A DNA stretch of 64,000 nucleotides from Gymnopilus junonius (taxonomy: Eukaryota > Basidiomycota > Agaricomycetes > Agaricales > Galerinaceae), in the NCBI GenBank assembly GCA_015501075.1, contig JADNYJ010000079.1, positions 1 through 64,000 on the forward strand, given 5' to 3'. Shown one piece after another: positions 1 to 9,864 of this stretch. The position numbers were made by a program, and so were the translations under genes. Below the pieces are notes generated by a model. That model searched no databases, was not told the origin of the DNA, and saw nothing but the letters and a program-made list of their open reading frames with translations. Within the stretch, counting starts at the first letter, position 1. Each line of letters starts with the position of its first letter.

Positions 1-734
1 TCTCGATGCGTTGGCAGATTGACTAGGCTCTGACCAGCAGTCGAGGTGTTGGTCACCTTGCTTGGTATTCCAGACTTCAAAAACTGCCTTTTGTTCGGTA
101 ATTTCGATTTGGAACCACCAGCGTCCTTGCTAATGGGGGCTGACGGATGCCTCATCCTGACAGTAGGATCTGGTAAAGTAGGGTAGGGCGGAAGCACGTC
201 GACCCGAATATCCCGAATCTTCCTCTCTAGCTCATCGTCGCCATGACCATCCTGCGCAGTAGCATCGTCGAATCTACATTCAAAGAGTCGAATTCGGATT
301 CAAGGCTCAAAGAAAGCATTAGCTCTCTTGTCGGCTTTGGGTTAAAGTCGATATGATGACCGACGTCTGCACTAGTAACGGAAGCTTGTGACCTAGAGTA
401 GGTGTCAAAAACAGGCTTGAGGAAGACACAGCGACTGTGGCTAGATGTACGGAGAAGATAACGAAGCATGTCGACTCAGTTCGTCGACCTTCATCTTCAA
501 CTCTTCGCCCATTCTCTTCGTCCGAGCTAGGGCATCGACCAAAGCTTGATGAACTCGTTTCTCAGAATCTAGCTGTGGGGCAAGCATGATCTCTGCGTGG
601 GATCGAGTTGGCACAGGTGGCGTTGCCGATGAGGGTTGCCCATCAGATGCTGTTGACTTGCCCTTGGGCTGCTGGAATACCGGCCGACGGAACTTCTTCA
701 GTTGCGCAGGGTGATGAGCAGCTGCTATGGGCAA
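1..734 (-). CDS. Hypothetical protein, partial (runs off the left edge)
   Basis: Product not recognised. Two protein-like stretches lie on the minus strand. The upstream one (about 734 down to 470) reads Pro/Ala-rich and then a charged helix-like segment with LARTKRMGEELKMKVDELSR, which could be a short coiled coil. The downstream one (about 300 down to 1) reads DDATAQDGHG, then DELERKIRDIR, then a Pro/Ser/Lys-rich tail that continues past the window edge. They are in different frames, so at least one short intron lies near 310-470; its borders are not resolved. The true start may be further upstream, possibly joining the gene fragments at 900-1780. Function unknown. Confidence 0.35.
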
Positions 735-899
735 CGGGGAAGGTACAATGGGGGCAATCTATTTTATATGTTCGTTGTGAGCAGGTTGGTTAAGATCAAC
801 GGAAAAAGTGGCATACAGATGCCGCTTCAGCAGGATCAATTTGAAGCAATGGTGCTTGATCCTTCAAATTCGCGGATAAGCGTCGAAGGCTTACTAGTT

Positions 900-1780
900 C
901 TATAAAATAAAAGAGGGCCTTTTTGCCTCCTTCGCCCGTCCACCGAAACTGTAAAGGCTTTGAAATTTGGACTCGACGAGGGCCTGAAGACGCTCAGTTG
1001 AAAGTGACGCGTATTTCGTGGACGAGATGACACTAAGTGACTCCTGGAGGGAGAACAATGAGACCTGTGGCTGTGGCCAAGAAAAATGCACGCTTACCCT
1101 GACTAACTGCAGATCATGCTCCGACCGCAGCAAGGAAGAAGCAGCCTTGGTCCAGACATGCCGTGTTGCCTGATATCGTGCAAGGGAAACCGCGTATACC
1201 GCGGGCTGGTCGCGCAAAAGAACCTGAGGAGACTTTAGGTAACCTATGAAAGGGCATTGATCGTGAATCCAAACCTACATACGCTCATTGTATCTGGTGA
1301 AAGTGGACCAGAAACCTTCATCAGGGCATGGGTAGAAAGCGAAAGGATGAGTCTTCGAACCTATGAAGAACGTAGGTTAGAATTACACTAAATCAGTTGG
1401 AGACATGTCGTGAAGAACACGTACTTATCACCTGAGCATTCTTCCAGGAGAGACTTCCGGACAACGACGTCTTTCCACCACCATGCCATATTACTATCTG
1501 ATGATTTCAGGTTCGAAGTTGACTTCGCAGGTGTTCGCGCATGAGACGACGACGTGTATACGCATTGATGTCGGAGATTTTCCAGATATTTGCTCAAAGA
1601 GGTCCGGAATGCCAAAGACTCGGAGGGTTGGCCGCACGGATATGTCGGAGAACCTAAATTCGATTAGAAAATCCAAGAATTGAGCACAAAAAAACCAAAA
1701 GCCATAATTAAAGTTGTTCACCATTTTGACATTCTTTCCTTCCAATTTGCTAACCAGAAAATACGCGACATCTTCCATAG
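900..1780 (-). CDS. Hypothetical protein, exon fragments
   Basis: Not recognised. Minus-strand pieces that read like real protein are joined by plausible splice sites. One piece (about 1355-1285) reads HPFAFYPCPDEGFWSTFTRY and is followed by a donor gtatgt. The next (about 1240-1090) begins YLKSPQVLLRDQPAVYAVSL after a ttcatag acceptor. A third (1077-900) contains SLQESLSVISSTKYASL. A further piece near 1480-1435 reads HGGGKTSLSG, which resembles a P-loop only superficially. The start codon and 5' exons were not located, and the stop is uncertain. It could be the 5' part of the gene ending at the left edge. Treat as an unresolved gene model. Confidence 0.3.
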
Positions 1781-2231
1781 TTTGAGCGCGTTCTCGTAAA
1801 CCACGCTTGCGGGATTGAAAACGTCATGATCGTATTCCGAGTTGTTAGCATGTGGATATTCCAGGATATGAAGGTGAACAAGGAGAATAAGGGACAGAGG
1901 CAACGAAAGCAAGGTCATTGAAAACGTCGGGATTAGTGTGAGTTCGACGACGCGAACGATGCCGACGGTAATTCGGAGTCTAAATTGATTCAAGTCCGGT
2001 GCTTTAGCTTGTCAATAAATGTCAATAACTCGTTAATCCCGCTCCACAATGGCTGCTGTTCTCTAAGAGTCTATTACCGCTCTCTAGTGTCTTCCGGGAA
2101 ATTGGAACTTGGGCGTATGATACAGAGTACTCGACAATTCCCAAGGCATTAATGTCCCCGAAAAGCATTGGAAATTCTACTTGACTGAGAAGCACAAATT
2201 CGCAGTTCTACTACTCCAGGCAGTCTTCCGA
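1781..2231. other. Intergenic, nothing recognised
   Basis: No protein-like reading frame, repeat or RNA signature seen. It lies downstream of the first secreted-peptide gene, so it probably holds that gene's 3' untranslated region. Confidence 0.4.
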
Positions 2232-2556
2232 TCACACGCTGCAAGGAACCCTACAGCCAGGGGCCCTACAGTTGCAGAGTTGACCTACATCCCTCAAGAT
2301 AAATCTTAATTCGCGTTTATAAACAATTTCCAACTCACAGTTAATGTCTGGCTAAAAAATTTCAGGTAGGTATTAGCATATAATGGCATAACTAAAATTG
2401 GGCCTGCGTTCATACCTCTGCCTCTACAAAATTGTTTAATATAGATCCCGATAGAATGAACTTTCATCAGGAAGAGAACATACCACAGGGATTTACGAAG
2501 ACTGCAGAGAGAAAAGAGAGGGTGAAAACGACTTTCAGAATGGCTGAGAAATTCAT
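2232..2556 (-). CDS. Small secreted cysteine-rich peptide, family 1 copy A
   Basis: A four-exon gene for a 48-residue precursor. Exon 1 (ATG at 2554-2556) encodes a signal peptide, MNFSAILKVVFTLSFLSAVF, then NPC. A gtatgt intron follows. Exon 2 is only 8 nt (AGGCAGAG) and reads EAE across the junctions. Exon 3 is 13 nt and reads PDIN. The last exon begins after gatgtag and encodes CQLCNCRAPGCRVPCSV and a TGA stop (2232-2234). The mature part has cysteines spaced C-x2-C-x-C-x4-C-x3-C. All joins keep frame. The same exon plan recurs in copies B and D, which is the main support. Function unknown; it could be an effector-like, antimicrobial or signalling peptide. No named family was recognised. 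Confidence 0.7.
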
Positions 2557-3044
2557 GGCTGGCGTATAGGTTTATAACTGGTTGCTGCTGGAATAGTAGA
2601 TCCACGAATACCTGTTTGCGATAATTAGGGAAAGAAAAGCAATAGAAATGGGCTTTGGGAGATCTGGACATGAATTAAAACTTCATTGCTCTCCGATACA
2701 CTTAGCCATTCAGTGGTGTGGGTGGTTTAACAGCCTTCCGGGGAGCACCTCGCCTTAAACATTCCTCTTTTCTAAAAATATCGGCGACCTCGGGTGTACA
2801 TTGCATGTATCGACACTTTGTCTAGGAGCCACTGGACATGGGCAGGTCTTCTATAGTCCACAGGAAGGGGTGTCCCATGGAATTCGGGAGGACCTGTCTT
2901 TCGAGATATTCATATTCTTACTTATGCCCTGGATTTCCAGGTCTAAAAATCCAGTGCGATCCCGGGGTCAGTGATGCATAATTGAAATTGTATTCGACTC
3001 TGACAATTTGCAATCTACTGCTCCAGGCATAAATGACATTGGAA
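2557..3044. other. Spacer between peptide genes A and B
   Basis: Holds the likely promoter of copy A and the 3' region of copy B. No further signal-peptide exon was found. Confidence 0.4.
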
Positions 3045-3399
3045 TTACTTGCAAGGAGGGAGGCAAGGACCCCCGTAGGCCACGCAGCCGCAGAATCCAC
3101 CTGTGTCCCAAAAAGTAAGCATCAGTCGGTACCTCGGTCGGCGTCCATACGAATAAACATTTAACTCACAATTAATGTCCGACTAAGTAGATAAGGAGGT
3201 ATGTTAGGGTAAATCAGGATAACAAATATTTAAATGCTGTTCATACCTCTGCCTCTACATTGTTGTATAATGTTGGCCTCAACAGAAGGGACATTCATTC
3301 GGGAGTCAATGTACCACTCGCAATGGGATTTGTAACAACTACAGAGAGAAAAGAGATGGCCAAAACCACTTTAGTAAGGGAGATGGCTGAGAATTTCAT
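3045..3399 (-). CDS. Small secreted cysteine-rich peptide, family 1 copy B
   Basis: The best-preserved member: a 53-residue precursor from four exons. Exon 1 starts at 3397-3399 and gives MKFSAISLTKVVLAISFLSV, then VVTNPIAS. Exon 2 is the same 8-nt micro-exon AGGCAGAG as copy A. Exon 3 is 13 nt (TCGGACATTAATT). The last exon after gggacacag encodes CGFCGCVAYGGPCLPPCK and a TAA at 3045-3047. Cysteines are C-x2-C-x-C-x6-C-x3-C. An EAE segment precedes SDIN just before the first cysteine, so propeptide trimming after the signal peptide is possible (inference). All joins use GT-AG and keep frame. A TATA-like box lies about 75-80 bp upstream. Function unknown. Confidence 0.75.
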
Positions 3400-3473
3400 G
3401 ACTAATTTATAGACTTATAACTTGTTGTTCCTAGTACTGGAAGCCTGTCGGAACTGGTGAGTTGCAGCTTGAA

Positions 3474-3479
3474 TTTATA
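3474..3479 (-). promoter_or_regulatory. TATA-like box of peptide gene B
   Basis: Minus-strand TATAAA (within CTATAAATTC), 75-80 bp upstream of the copy B start codon. Copies C and D have TATA-like elements at almost the same distance, which supports a conserved promoter layout. Confidence 0.45.
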
Positions 3480-3537
3480 GTTTTTCGGTCCTGCTAAAAT
3501 TGTATCTGAAGTGATTTCTATCACCCTTATGGGTTAA

Positions 3538-3897
3538 TTAGCCCGGCAGGATGTGGCGTCCGGGTTTGAAGGGTTTGTAAAAGACCGCTCGACCACATTG
3601 CACCATTTCTTTTACCCTGCTGAATGAGATTAGCTCCGTTCTTGTTCACCTCAAGAGGGGATGACCAAAATTTTGATAGGGAAAACAGCAATTTTGACAT
3701 CTAACTATGATTACCCAAGGGTTCTGTTCAAATCTTTGCACATGCTCACCCCGCTACAAAGAATAGAATACAATTATATTGAACTGGATGGACGAGAAAC
3801 TCTGAGTCGAAATACCTGCTGGAACTGGGTTTGCGATAACTAGGGAGAGAAAAGCTAAAGCAGCAATGGCTTTGAGAGGTGCGAATGAAAGCTTCAT
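3538..3897 (-). pseudogene. Family 1 copy C, divergent or decayed
   Basis: The signal-peptide exon is intact: ATG at 3895-3897, reading MKLSFAPLKAIAALAFLSLV, IANPVPA and a donor gtatttc. The position of the expected micro-exon (after ttctttgtag) reads CGGG then gtgagc instead of AGGCAGAG. No C-x2-C-x-C exon follows. Splicing to the acceptor near the CAGCAG at about 3620 gives a frame that ends at TAA 3538-3540 but holds only one cysteine. It is either a decayed copy or one with a new 3' half. Position, strand and exon 1 place it in the same family. Confidence 0.45.
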
Positions 3898-3970
3898 TAC
3901 TAGCAGACACAAGGTTATTCAGTGGCTGATGTGGATGGAACCTGCTAAATCATGCGAAGAGCAACCTCAC

Positions 3971-3978
3971 TTTATATA
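3971..3978 (-). promoter_or_regulatory. TATA-like box of peptide gene C
   Basis: Minus-strand TATATAAA, 74-81 bp upstream of the copy C start codon and matching the spacing in copies B and D. Confidence 0.45.
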
Positions 3979-4246
3979 ATGTATTTCTTCGTGCTGGTTA
4001 TCAACCCCTTGGAGCAGATTCTGCTATAAATGAAAATATCTTTCGTTCCCTGAGCATCTTTCTCTAGGAGATAGCCGCTATTCATCAATTGCGCAGTGTC
4101 CAATTTCATCAAACCGGAAAAAAAATGACATTTAATTTAGATTTAGCAGTTTACGATGCATGCCCAATCCCTCTCTTCTATATTTGTACTGTGGTAAGGC
4201 ATCTACTAATACAGAAAAATGATTATTTCAGATAGCCAGACTTTCT
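3979..4246. other. Spacer between peptide genes C and D
   Basis: AT-rich, with no additional exon recognised. Confidence 0.35.
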
Positions 4247-4578
4247 CTAGGTAGGGCAACCCGGAGTGGGAACGCAGCCACAGATTCCGCCTGTGTTTAC
4301 CGTTGAATACATTATGGCTAGTAGCAGTAAAAAGTGAATTCTTTACAATTTACGTCGGGCTGGTACAATCAATTGTTTTAGTATACACTACTATGCAGAA
4401 ATTGAGGCAGTGTTTATACCTCTGTGATGGTCTCTTCTACATTTAATGCATGAGATTTGCCACATAATATTCAACCAATGATCCAAATGCAAGTACCTGA
4501 TGGAATGGGATTCGCAAAAACTAGGGAGAAAAAAGAGATAGCAACGATGGCTTTGATAGACATGAATGAGAACTTCAT
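4247..4578 (-). CDS. Small secreted cysteine-rich peptide, family 1 copy D
   Basis: A four-exon gene for a 51-residue precursor. Exon 1 (ATG at 4576-4578) gives the signal peptide MKFSFMSIKAIVAISFFSLV, then FANPIPS. The second exon is 17 nt instead of 8 and reads EETITE across the junction. Exon 3 is 13 nt and reads PDVN. The last exon, after gtaaacacag, encodes CGICGCVPTPGCPT and a TAG at 4247-4249. The CGxCGC core is shared with copy B. It has four cysteines, having lost the last one seen in A and B. All introns are GT-AG and in frame. Function unknown. Confidence 0.72.
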
Positions 4579-4650
4579 ATTGGCCGATAGGTAGCTCGCT
4601 GATGAGGATGATGCTAATATCTGCAAGGAATACATAGCTTTCTCCTCTCC

Positions 4651-4658
4651 TATAAATA
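4651..4658 (-). promoter_or_regulatory. TATA-like box of peptide gene D
   Basis: TATTTATA on the minus strand (TATAAATA on plus), 73-80 bp upstream of the copy D start, the same distance as in copies B and C. Confidence 0.4.
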
Positions 4659-5032
4659 CAACTTGAAGCAGTGAATCCTGCCTGAGCAGCATCAGGTTAT
4701 TTCACATTTGCAATCGGCGACTTGCAAACCAATGGAGCATACTCTACCATAAATGACATTCATATTTTTCTAAGAGATACCCAAGTTAGCATGTAAGTCG
4801 TCATCATCTCGATAGGGAATAAGGACATCAATCATTCTTAAGCAAGCAATTAAGATCAACAATAGTACATGTATCCAGATAGTAGGCAAGCTGCTATCTA
4901 CTAACAATGCGCAGTAAATAACTACCAGAGTTACTATCTTTGAATCATAGGATGTCACCCTCTGCAATCATCGTGAAGTAGACAAATTTCATAGTGGTCT
5001 TTAGGAGTGAAGTTGTATAGTAACAACCCATC
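4659..5032. other. Spacer between peptide genes D and E
   Basis: No convincing exon. A minus-strand frame of 65 codons (4770-4967) has no cysteine pattern or signal peptide and looks like chance. Confidence 0.35.
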
Positions 5033-5389
5033 TCAGTTATTCGGAACGACACAACATTTCTGGCACTGGATTCCAGGCGACAGGCTCTGACAACAAAACA
5101 GTCCCAGACCACCTAGAATAGAAAGCAGTCAATATGGTAATCGGTCAACAGATGGTACATTCCATACAAATTAGGTTCTATGAGTAGCAGCGACGCACAG
5201 GTTAAGGGTTTAGCTACCTTCTAAATTGACGATTCACATACCGCGTCATTCGCTGGAAAGAAGGAATAGGCATATTCATAATAAAGCAAGGTCAAAAAAA
5301 AAAACTGTACATACAGTGAGAGTAGGTGTGGCCGACGTTTTGGCCAGAAAGGTGATGGAAAAAATCAGAGTCTGGAGTTGGATTCTCAT
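5033..5389 (-). CDS. Small secreted six-cysteine peptide (copy E)
   Basis: The predicted precursor is 57 residues from three exons. Exon 1 (ATG 5387-5389) gives MRIQLQTLIFSITFLAKTSA and a short tail, with donor gtacag. A 15-nt micro-exon CGAATGACGCGGTAT follows (donor gtgaat) and reads SNDAV. The last exon begins after ttctattctag and encodes CGLGLFCCQSLSPGIQCQKC followed by CVVPNN, with TGA at 5033-5035. Cysteines are C-x5-CC-x8-C-x2-CC. The first candidate donor (gtatgt, 6 nt earlier) gives a frame without this pattern; the chosen joins are phase 1 at both junctions, like the CCIPGP peptides at 35.7-37.2 kb. The double cysteines recall hydrophobins, but the peptide is far too short. Function unknown. 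Confidence 0.55.
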
Positions 5390-5437
5390 GATTAAATGCT
5401 AATGCAGCCGATGGAGAGATCCACCTCCTCTCCTCAA

Positions 5438-5446
5438 CTATTTATA
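5438..5446 (-). promoter_or_regulatory. TATA box of peptide gene E
   Basis: Minus-strand TATAAATAG about 50-57 bp upstream of the copy E start codon. Confidence 0.45.
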
Positions 5447-6116
5447 CCCTCCATCCATCCAAAAATATCGCAGCTTGACTGCGACAAAATGTCCGAGAAG
5501 ATCTTATCAGTCCAAAGGTTGACAGCCAATCCTGCTGCATCTGATCAGCGGTCTTTGAGGGGTGTCTGCATCGAGCATGGAGAGACTGAACATTTGGGTC
5601 ATTAACCAGGCTTCCGATCCAGGCAGATACCAAGTTGAAATGCATTTCAATACAGATTGCCGATACCACAAGTCGTCCAGGCAAGTCCCAAGTCCAGAGG
5701 GGTATTTTGCTTTCACACATAGTGAACACCAAGTAGGTCAGGAATGTCAACTACACATGCCAATGACCTGTCATTGACCATTTCTTATTGTTAGCCACCT
5801 GGGTCTAACCTGCGTATGAGCTTCCCTTTGTGCGGAACATACGACTAGTTTTACTGGCACCAACGGCCATCATTATTGAAAACAGGAAATGGATTGCATA
5901 ACAATGATTTATTGTTACGCGCGCAGTGTAGATGTCTTCTGGCAATCGACTTACGGACATCATAGGAGACGTCCTAAAAGCTCTTAACAATAGGGCCTAG
6001 GCTCTCGTGCAATAGTAAATAAGCTTTCTGGAATCTCTGCCCAGGTTAACGTCGATTAAAATATGTAGGCGAGGAGTTAACTTACTGGTACCCATCAAAA
6101 AGTAACTGCAGCAGAT
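5447..6116. other. Intergenic, nothing recognised
   Basis: Two overlapping opposite-strand frames at 5442-5777 look like chance. No repeat or RNA gene seen. The right part should hold the 3' untranslated region of the GH76 gene. Confidence 0.4.
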
Positions 6117-8080
6117 CTAGTTTACCCCAACGGCAGCCGTCAAAACATCCAGAGCGGCAAGTTGACCCCAGGATGTAAACACTGTGGGTTTGGGACCAGG
6201 CCAACTCGCAGAATAAAAGGTTCCATTGCTGGAGAGATCCAACAGCGCGTTGTACTAGCGCATGAGCTAGATGAGTAACAAAGGCAGGGGAGTCGATAAA
6301 TGGTTTAAGCACCTGAACATCTGTGTAACTGCGGATCAGAGTGGACAGGTTTTGATTCTGAGTCCTCATATAAGCTTGGAGAAGCCCTCGAATAAAGACG
6401 GCTGAAGAATTTTATGAATACTTGAACTTGAAGGTAACAATAGAGACCGCGGAAACTTACCTTTGAAACCTATTCCATCATTGTTGCTACTATTATCGGA
6501 CCTCTCGGTAATTATTCCATTAGACCCTTGCCAAGCAGTATTCTTCACAGCGGCAGCGACGACAGTCAACATCCTTCGTGTTCGAAAAATAAATTAATCA
6601 GACATGCCCAGTCCTAGTACAAACCCATCAGATACTCACAAATTCTCCCACTGACTATCGTTGGTAAGATCCGTCAGCACAGAAAGTCCTTCAATAAATT
6701 TGCCGCTGTTGTACGTGAAAAGCCAAGTAGATGGTGATCTCGAACAGTCAGCCCCACTTTCAGTGTCCAACACGATATTGTTACTGTTAATATTGTGCGC
6801 CTTGATCCATGTCGCACTTAGGGTCGCAGCGTTTGTATATTTGGAGTCTTTGGTAGTCTCTGCAAGGTAGGAGGACAGTCTTCAGAAGAATTGCTGTAAA
6901 TTTTACTGAAAAAGGGAAGATAGATATGTGTGGCGCACGTAAGGTAAAGTCTGTGACAAAGTGTGGTTAATGGAAGGCAGTGCTTAAATTGAGAGACTAT
7001 ACCCAGTAGTGATAGAGTTAATAGAAGTGTCATCGACGGTCGGTCGCTGAAATGAGCACAGGTGAGGAAGTATCCTGGAAAGCAAATTTCGTCCGAGATA
7101 CCCAAAATACACCACCAGCCATGGTAACTTTACAAAATGAAAGAAAGGAGTCAGAAATTATTCCTAATGACGAAAAAAAGAAGGAGGATCTCACCGTTAT
7201 CACATGTACCTGCAAGAGCGAAATTTTTGACGGGTGTCGCACCAGCGGATGCTTGCGCTTGAGTTACAACGCTAAGGGAATAGTTGAACAAATTTTTCAA
7301 TAAAGTTGGATCATTTTTCTTACTATGGAGTCACAGAATTCCAAACTGCAATCGAATTGTTCAAGAGCTCAGAATCTTGATATGCCTGATAAGCATAGAA
7401 AGATGCTGTGGCCCACCACCTGATGGAAAAGGCCTCAGTACGACAGATTAGAAAGATAGGATCCTGTTTAAGGGCTCACAGGGCATCATCGTTGTACTAT
7501 TGAGAAGGAACATGCTATAAGAAAACAAGCAGCGCAAGAGAGATGTCCAAAGCTTACTCTGGAGACAAAAGAAAAGAGAGAAAAGAGAACATCAGAAGTA
7601 AATTAGGCTAACCAACAACAGAAAACGCACCCGAACTGGTCATAATTCTTCCAAAGCGAGAACGCAAGCTTCAAATTCTGAACAACCACTGCCTGATTTG
7701 TGTTCGTCTGAGTGAGTTTATCTTGGATCGCCATAGCGGAAAAGACGTTGCCAGCTTGCCAGTACCCGATACCTAGCAAAGTATATCATTAGGTTCAAAT
7801 ATCACGCAAGGCTGCATCGCATTAAGTACCATTGAACTGTGCAGTGGACGAGTCGAGTTGCTGAAGCATGGTGTTTATCGCATCCTGAGCAATGGCAATT
7901 CGCTGAGATTTCGATCTGGAGGTAGAAGGGTCCTATAATGGTTCAACAAGTCAGATATCCGGCCTTCATGTCATGGAAATCAAGCAGACTTACCCTCCAG
8001 TTAGGATCGATGCTCAGATTCTGTGCGGCAGCAAGCCCACATACAGCCAAAAGTGACACTCGCAATGGGAACGAAAACAT
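6117..8080 (-). CDS. Secreted glycoside hydrolase family 76 (alpha-1,6-mannanase type)
   Basis: GH76 enzymes cleave or rearrange alpha-1,6-mannan, in fungi mostly at the cell wall. ATG at 8078-8080 opens a signal peptide, MFSFPLRVSLLAVCGLAAAQ, before NLSIDPNWR and an intron. Recognisable exon pieces follow in order: AIAQDAINTMLQQLDSSTAQ; IGYWQAGNVFSAMAIQDKLT; a 17-nt micro-exon (7480-7496) reading YNDDAL; WWATASFYAYQAYQDSELL; AGATPVKNFALAGTCDN; TMAGGVFW; FIEGLSVLTDLTNDSQWENL; FIRGLLQAYMRTQNQNLSTL; and the end TSWGQLAALDVLTAAVGVN with TAG at 6117-6119. The Asp pair in YNDDALWW matches the catalytic DD of the family. About ten exons and roughly 350 residues, with no C-terminal GPI-type tail, so it is probably freely secreted. 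Exact exon borders in the middle were not all fixed. Confidence 0.85.
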
Positions 8081-8760
8081 CAAGGTGTGTGGTAGCCTAT
8101 TTGTAAAGATAATCCTATACAAGGTTGTCAACTGGGAAAGAAAGAGATGAGGAATAACTTACGAACTTTCAAAGCTTCTCGTCTTATAAACATATGGTCC
8201 CGCCGCCGATCCGTCGACTCTGAGTCTCCTCCTTGCAAAAATGGACATCATGTGGTGGATACCTTCCGTCAGATCAACAACCCTACTCCAAGAGGGTGTA
8301 CAAGAGTCATCATCAGCACAGGTTCTCGCCGAAATCAATCATGAGCACAGAAGGATCGCCATGGAAGCCACATGGATCCATGATTTGGAGCGGCGGCTTC
8401 TATGCGTTCGAAGTTCGGATTCGTGTCCTGTGGTGCAATCAGCTGCACAGTGCATGATGTTGGCTTTCTTTGGTAATAGTAATGTTCTTCGGCTGTAGGT
8501 ATGCATTTCTACTCAGTGAATGCTGAATAAGTTTACCAAGACTCAATCGATAAAATCAAGGGGCTGGATGGTTGAAAGAAAACAAGTCAATGATGTCACG
8601 CGACCCGCCACTTTACAGCGTGACCACGGTGGCACTCTTCGAAACTCAACTCAAGAAACAGCAGCTATAGCGGGGGGGTCCGTAGTCCCCCCCACAAAAA
8701 CAAAGGAACATACATTACGAGGAGGCATATCAAATACAACCTTGGCATACAATATAAAAG
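8081..8760. other. Upstream region of GH76 gene
   Basis: The likely promoter; a TATA-like TTATAAG on the minus strand lies near 8183-8190, about 105 bp from the start codon. Plus-strand frames of 65-88 codons here show no recognisable domain. Confidence 0.35.
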
Positions 8761-9740
8761 AAGCAGTCAGGGTACTAAAGCAGTAAGGCACCAAGGCGGT
8801 AAAGGCAAAGGCAAAGGGGAAAAAAAGCTCAAATAATAGAAAAGCAGAGAGACAAAAAAAAGGGTAAAAACGTATCGAGAAAATACGTTCAAGCAGAGAA
8901 AGTTAGACAAAAAAAAACAACAACACGGAAGAGCTAGCGCAGCATAGAAGGAAAAGGGGGGGAGGAGAAACGCGCAGCTAATTACCATATCATCAAACAC
9001 AACATTGAGAGGAAAAGAAAGGAGGACAAGGTAAAAGGTAAAAGAGCAAAGGGGTAACTGGACGCGGAGGCAAAGGTCGAGATGACACCTGGACCGAATC
9101 GTAATGTTCAATTAAAAGAGAGAAAAAAGGAAAAAAAAACACAAACAACTAGAGGGCAGCCAGCATGAAAAAGAAAGAAAGACAAGAGAAGAAGAAAAAA
9201 AGCCACATAAAATTACTGACGAAAACCGTCCCTTTTGTAGAACGATTCCATACCGCCCGAATCTACATAGAAAGACAGAAAAAAGAAAAAAAAAAAGAGG
9301 TAGAAAATAAGGGCGATTATAAAAGGACAAACCAACCGGTCGAAAACCATAGATAAGTAAGACAGACGCAAGACACAAAACCAAATGACAACAGAACTAC
9401 ATAATAAAAAACATATCCAGAGAGAGAATGGAAAAGAAAACAAAATTACGGAGTAGAGCGGGACCGAACAGGTCAATGGTTCGGTCAAAAGTGGAAGAAA
9501 AGAAGGCAGGGGAGGAGGAGGACGGGGCGTTAAATGGAAATATAATACGATAGAGTTTTTATCCAGGAAAAATTACGGGGGCAGAGGGCAAAGCGGTCAA
9601 TTAATCAAAGCGGGCGGAGGAAGAGGAGGACTGAGGGAGAAGGAAGAGAGATAAACCAAAGGGATCAACCAACTCGTGAATGGGAACAATCAAGTGTGAA
9701 CAGTCCATAGTGGCAAGTCGGAAAAGGAGGAAGAAGCAAA
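8761..9740. repeat. Polypurine-rich tract downstream of the iron regulator
   Basis: About 1 kb strongly dominated by A and G on the plus strand (runs such as aaaaagaaagaaagacaag), hence pyrimidine-rich on the sense strand of the gene ending at 9865. No tandem unit of fixed length was seen. It may be 3' untranslated or flanking sequence. Several long minus-strand frames here are compositional artefacts rich in Leu, Phe and Ser. Confidence 0.5.
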
Positions 9741-9864
9741 CAGCAACAAGAGGAGGGGACGGGGAGGAACAAGGTGGCATATGGGAGCATAAACGTTATG
9801 GTTATGACGGTACTTCCGAAAGGACATGGGTGGAACAATCCAATTTCTAATTCTTCAAACCAAA

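Noticed and set aside
1435..1480. P-loop ATPase suggested by GGGKTSLSG
   Set aside because: A full Walker A needs GxxxxGK[ST]; the upstream residues do not fit and no Walker B was found.
5033..5389. Hydrophobin identity for the six-cysteine peptide
   Set aside because: Hydrophobins have eight cysteines and about 100 residues. This has six in a 57-residue precursor.
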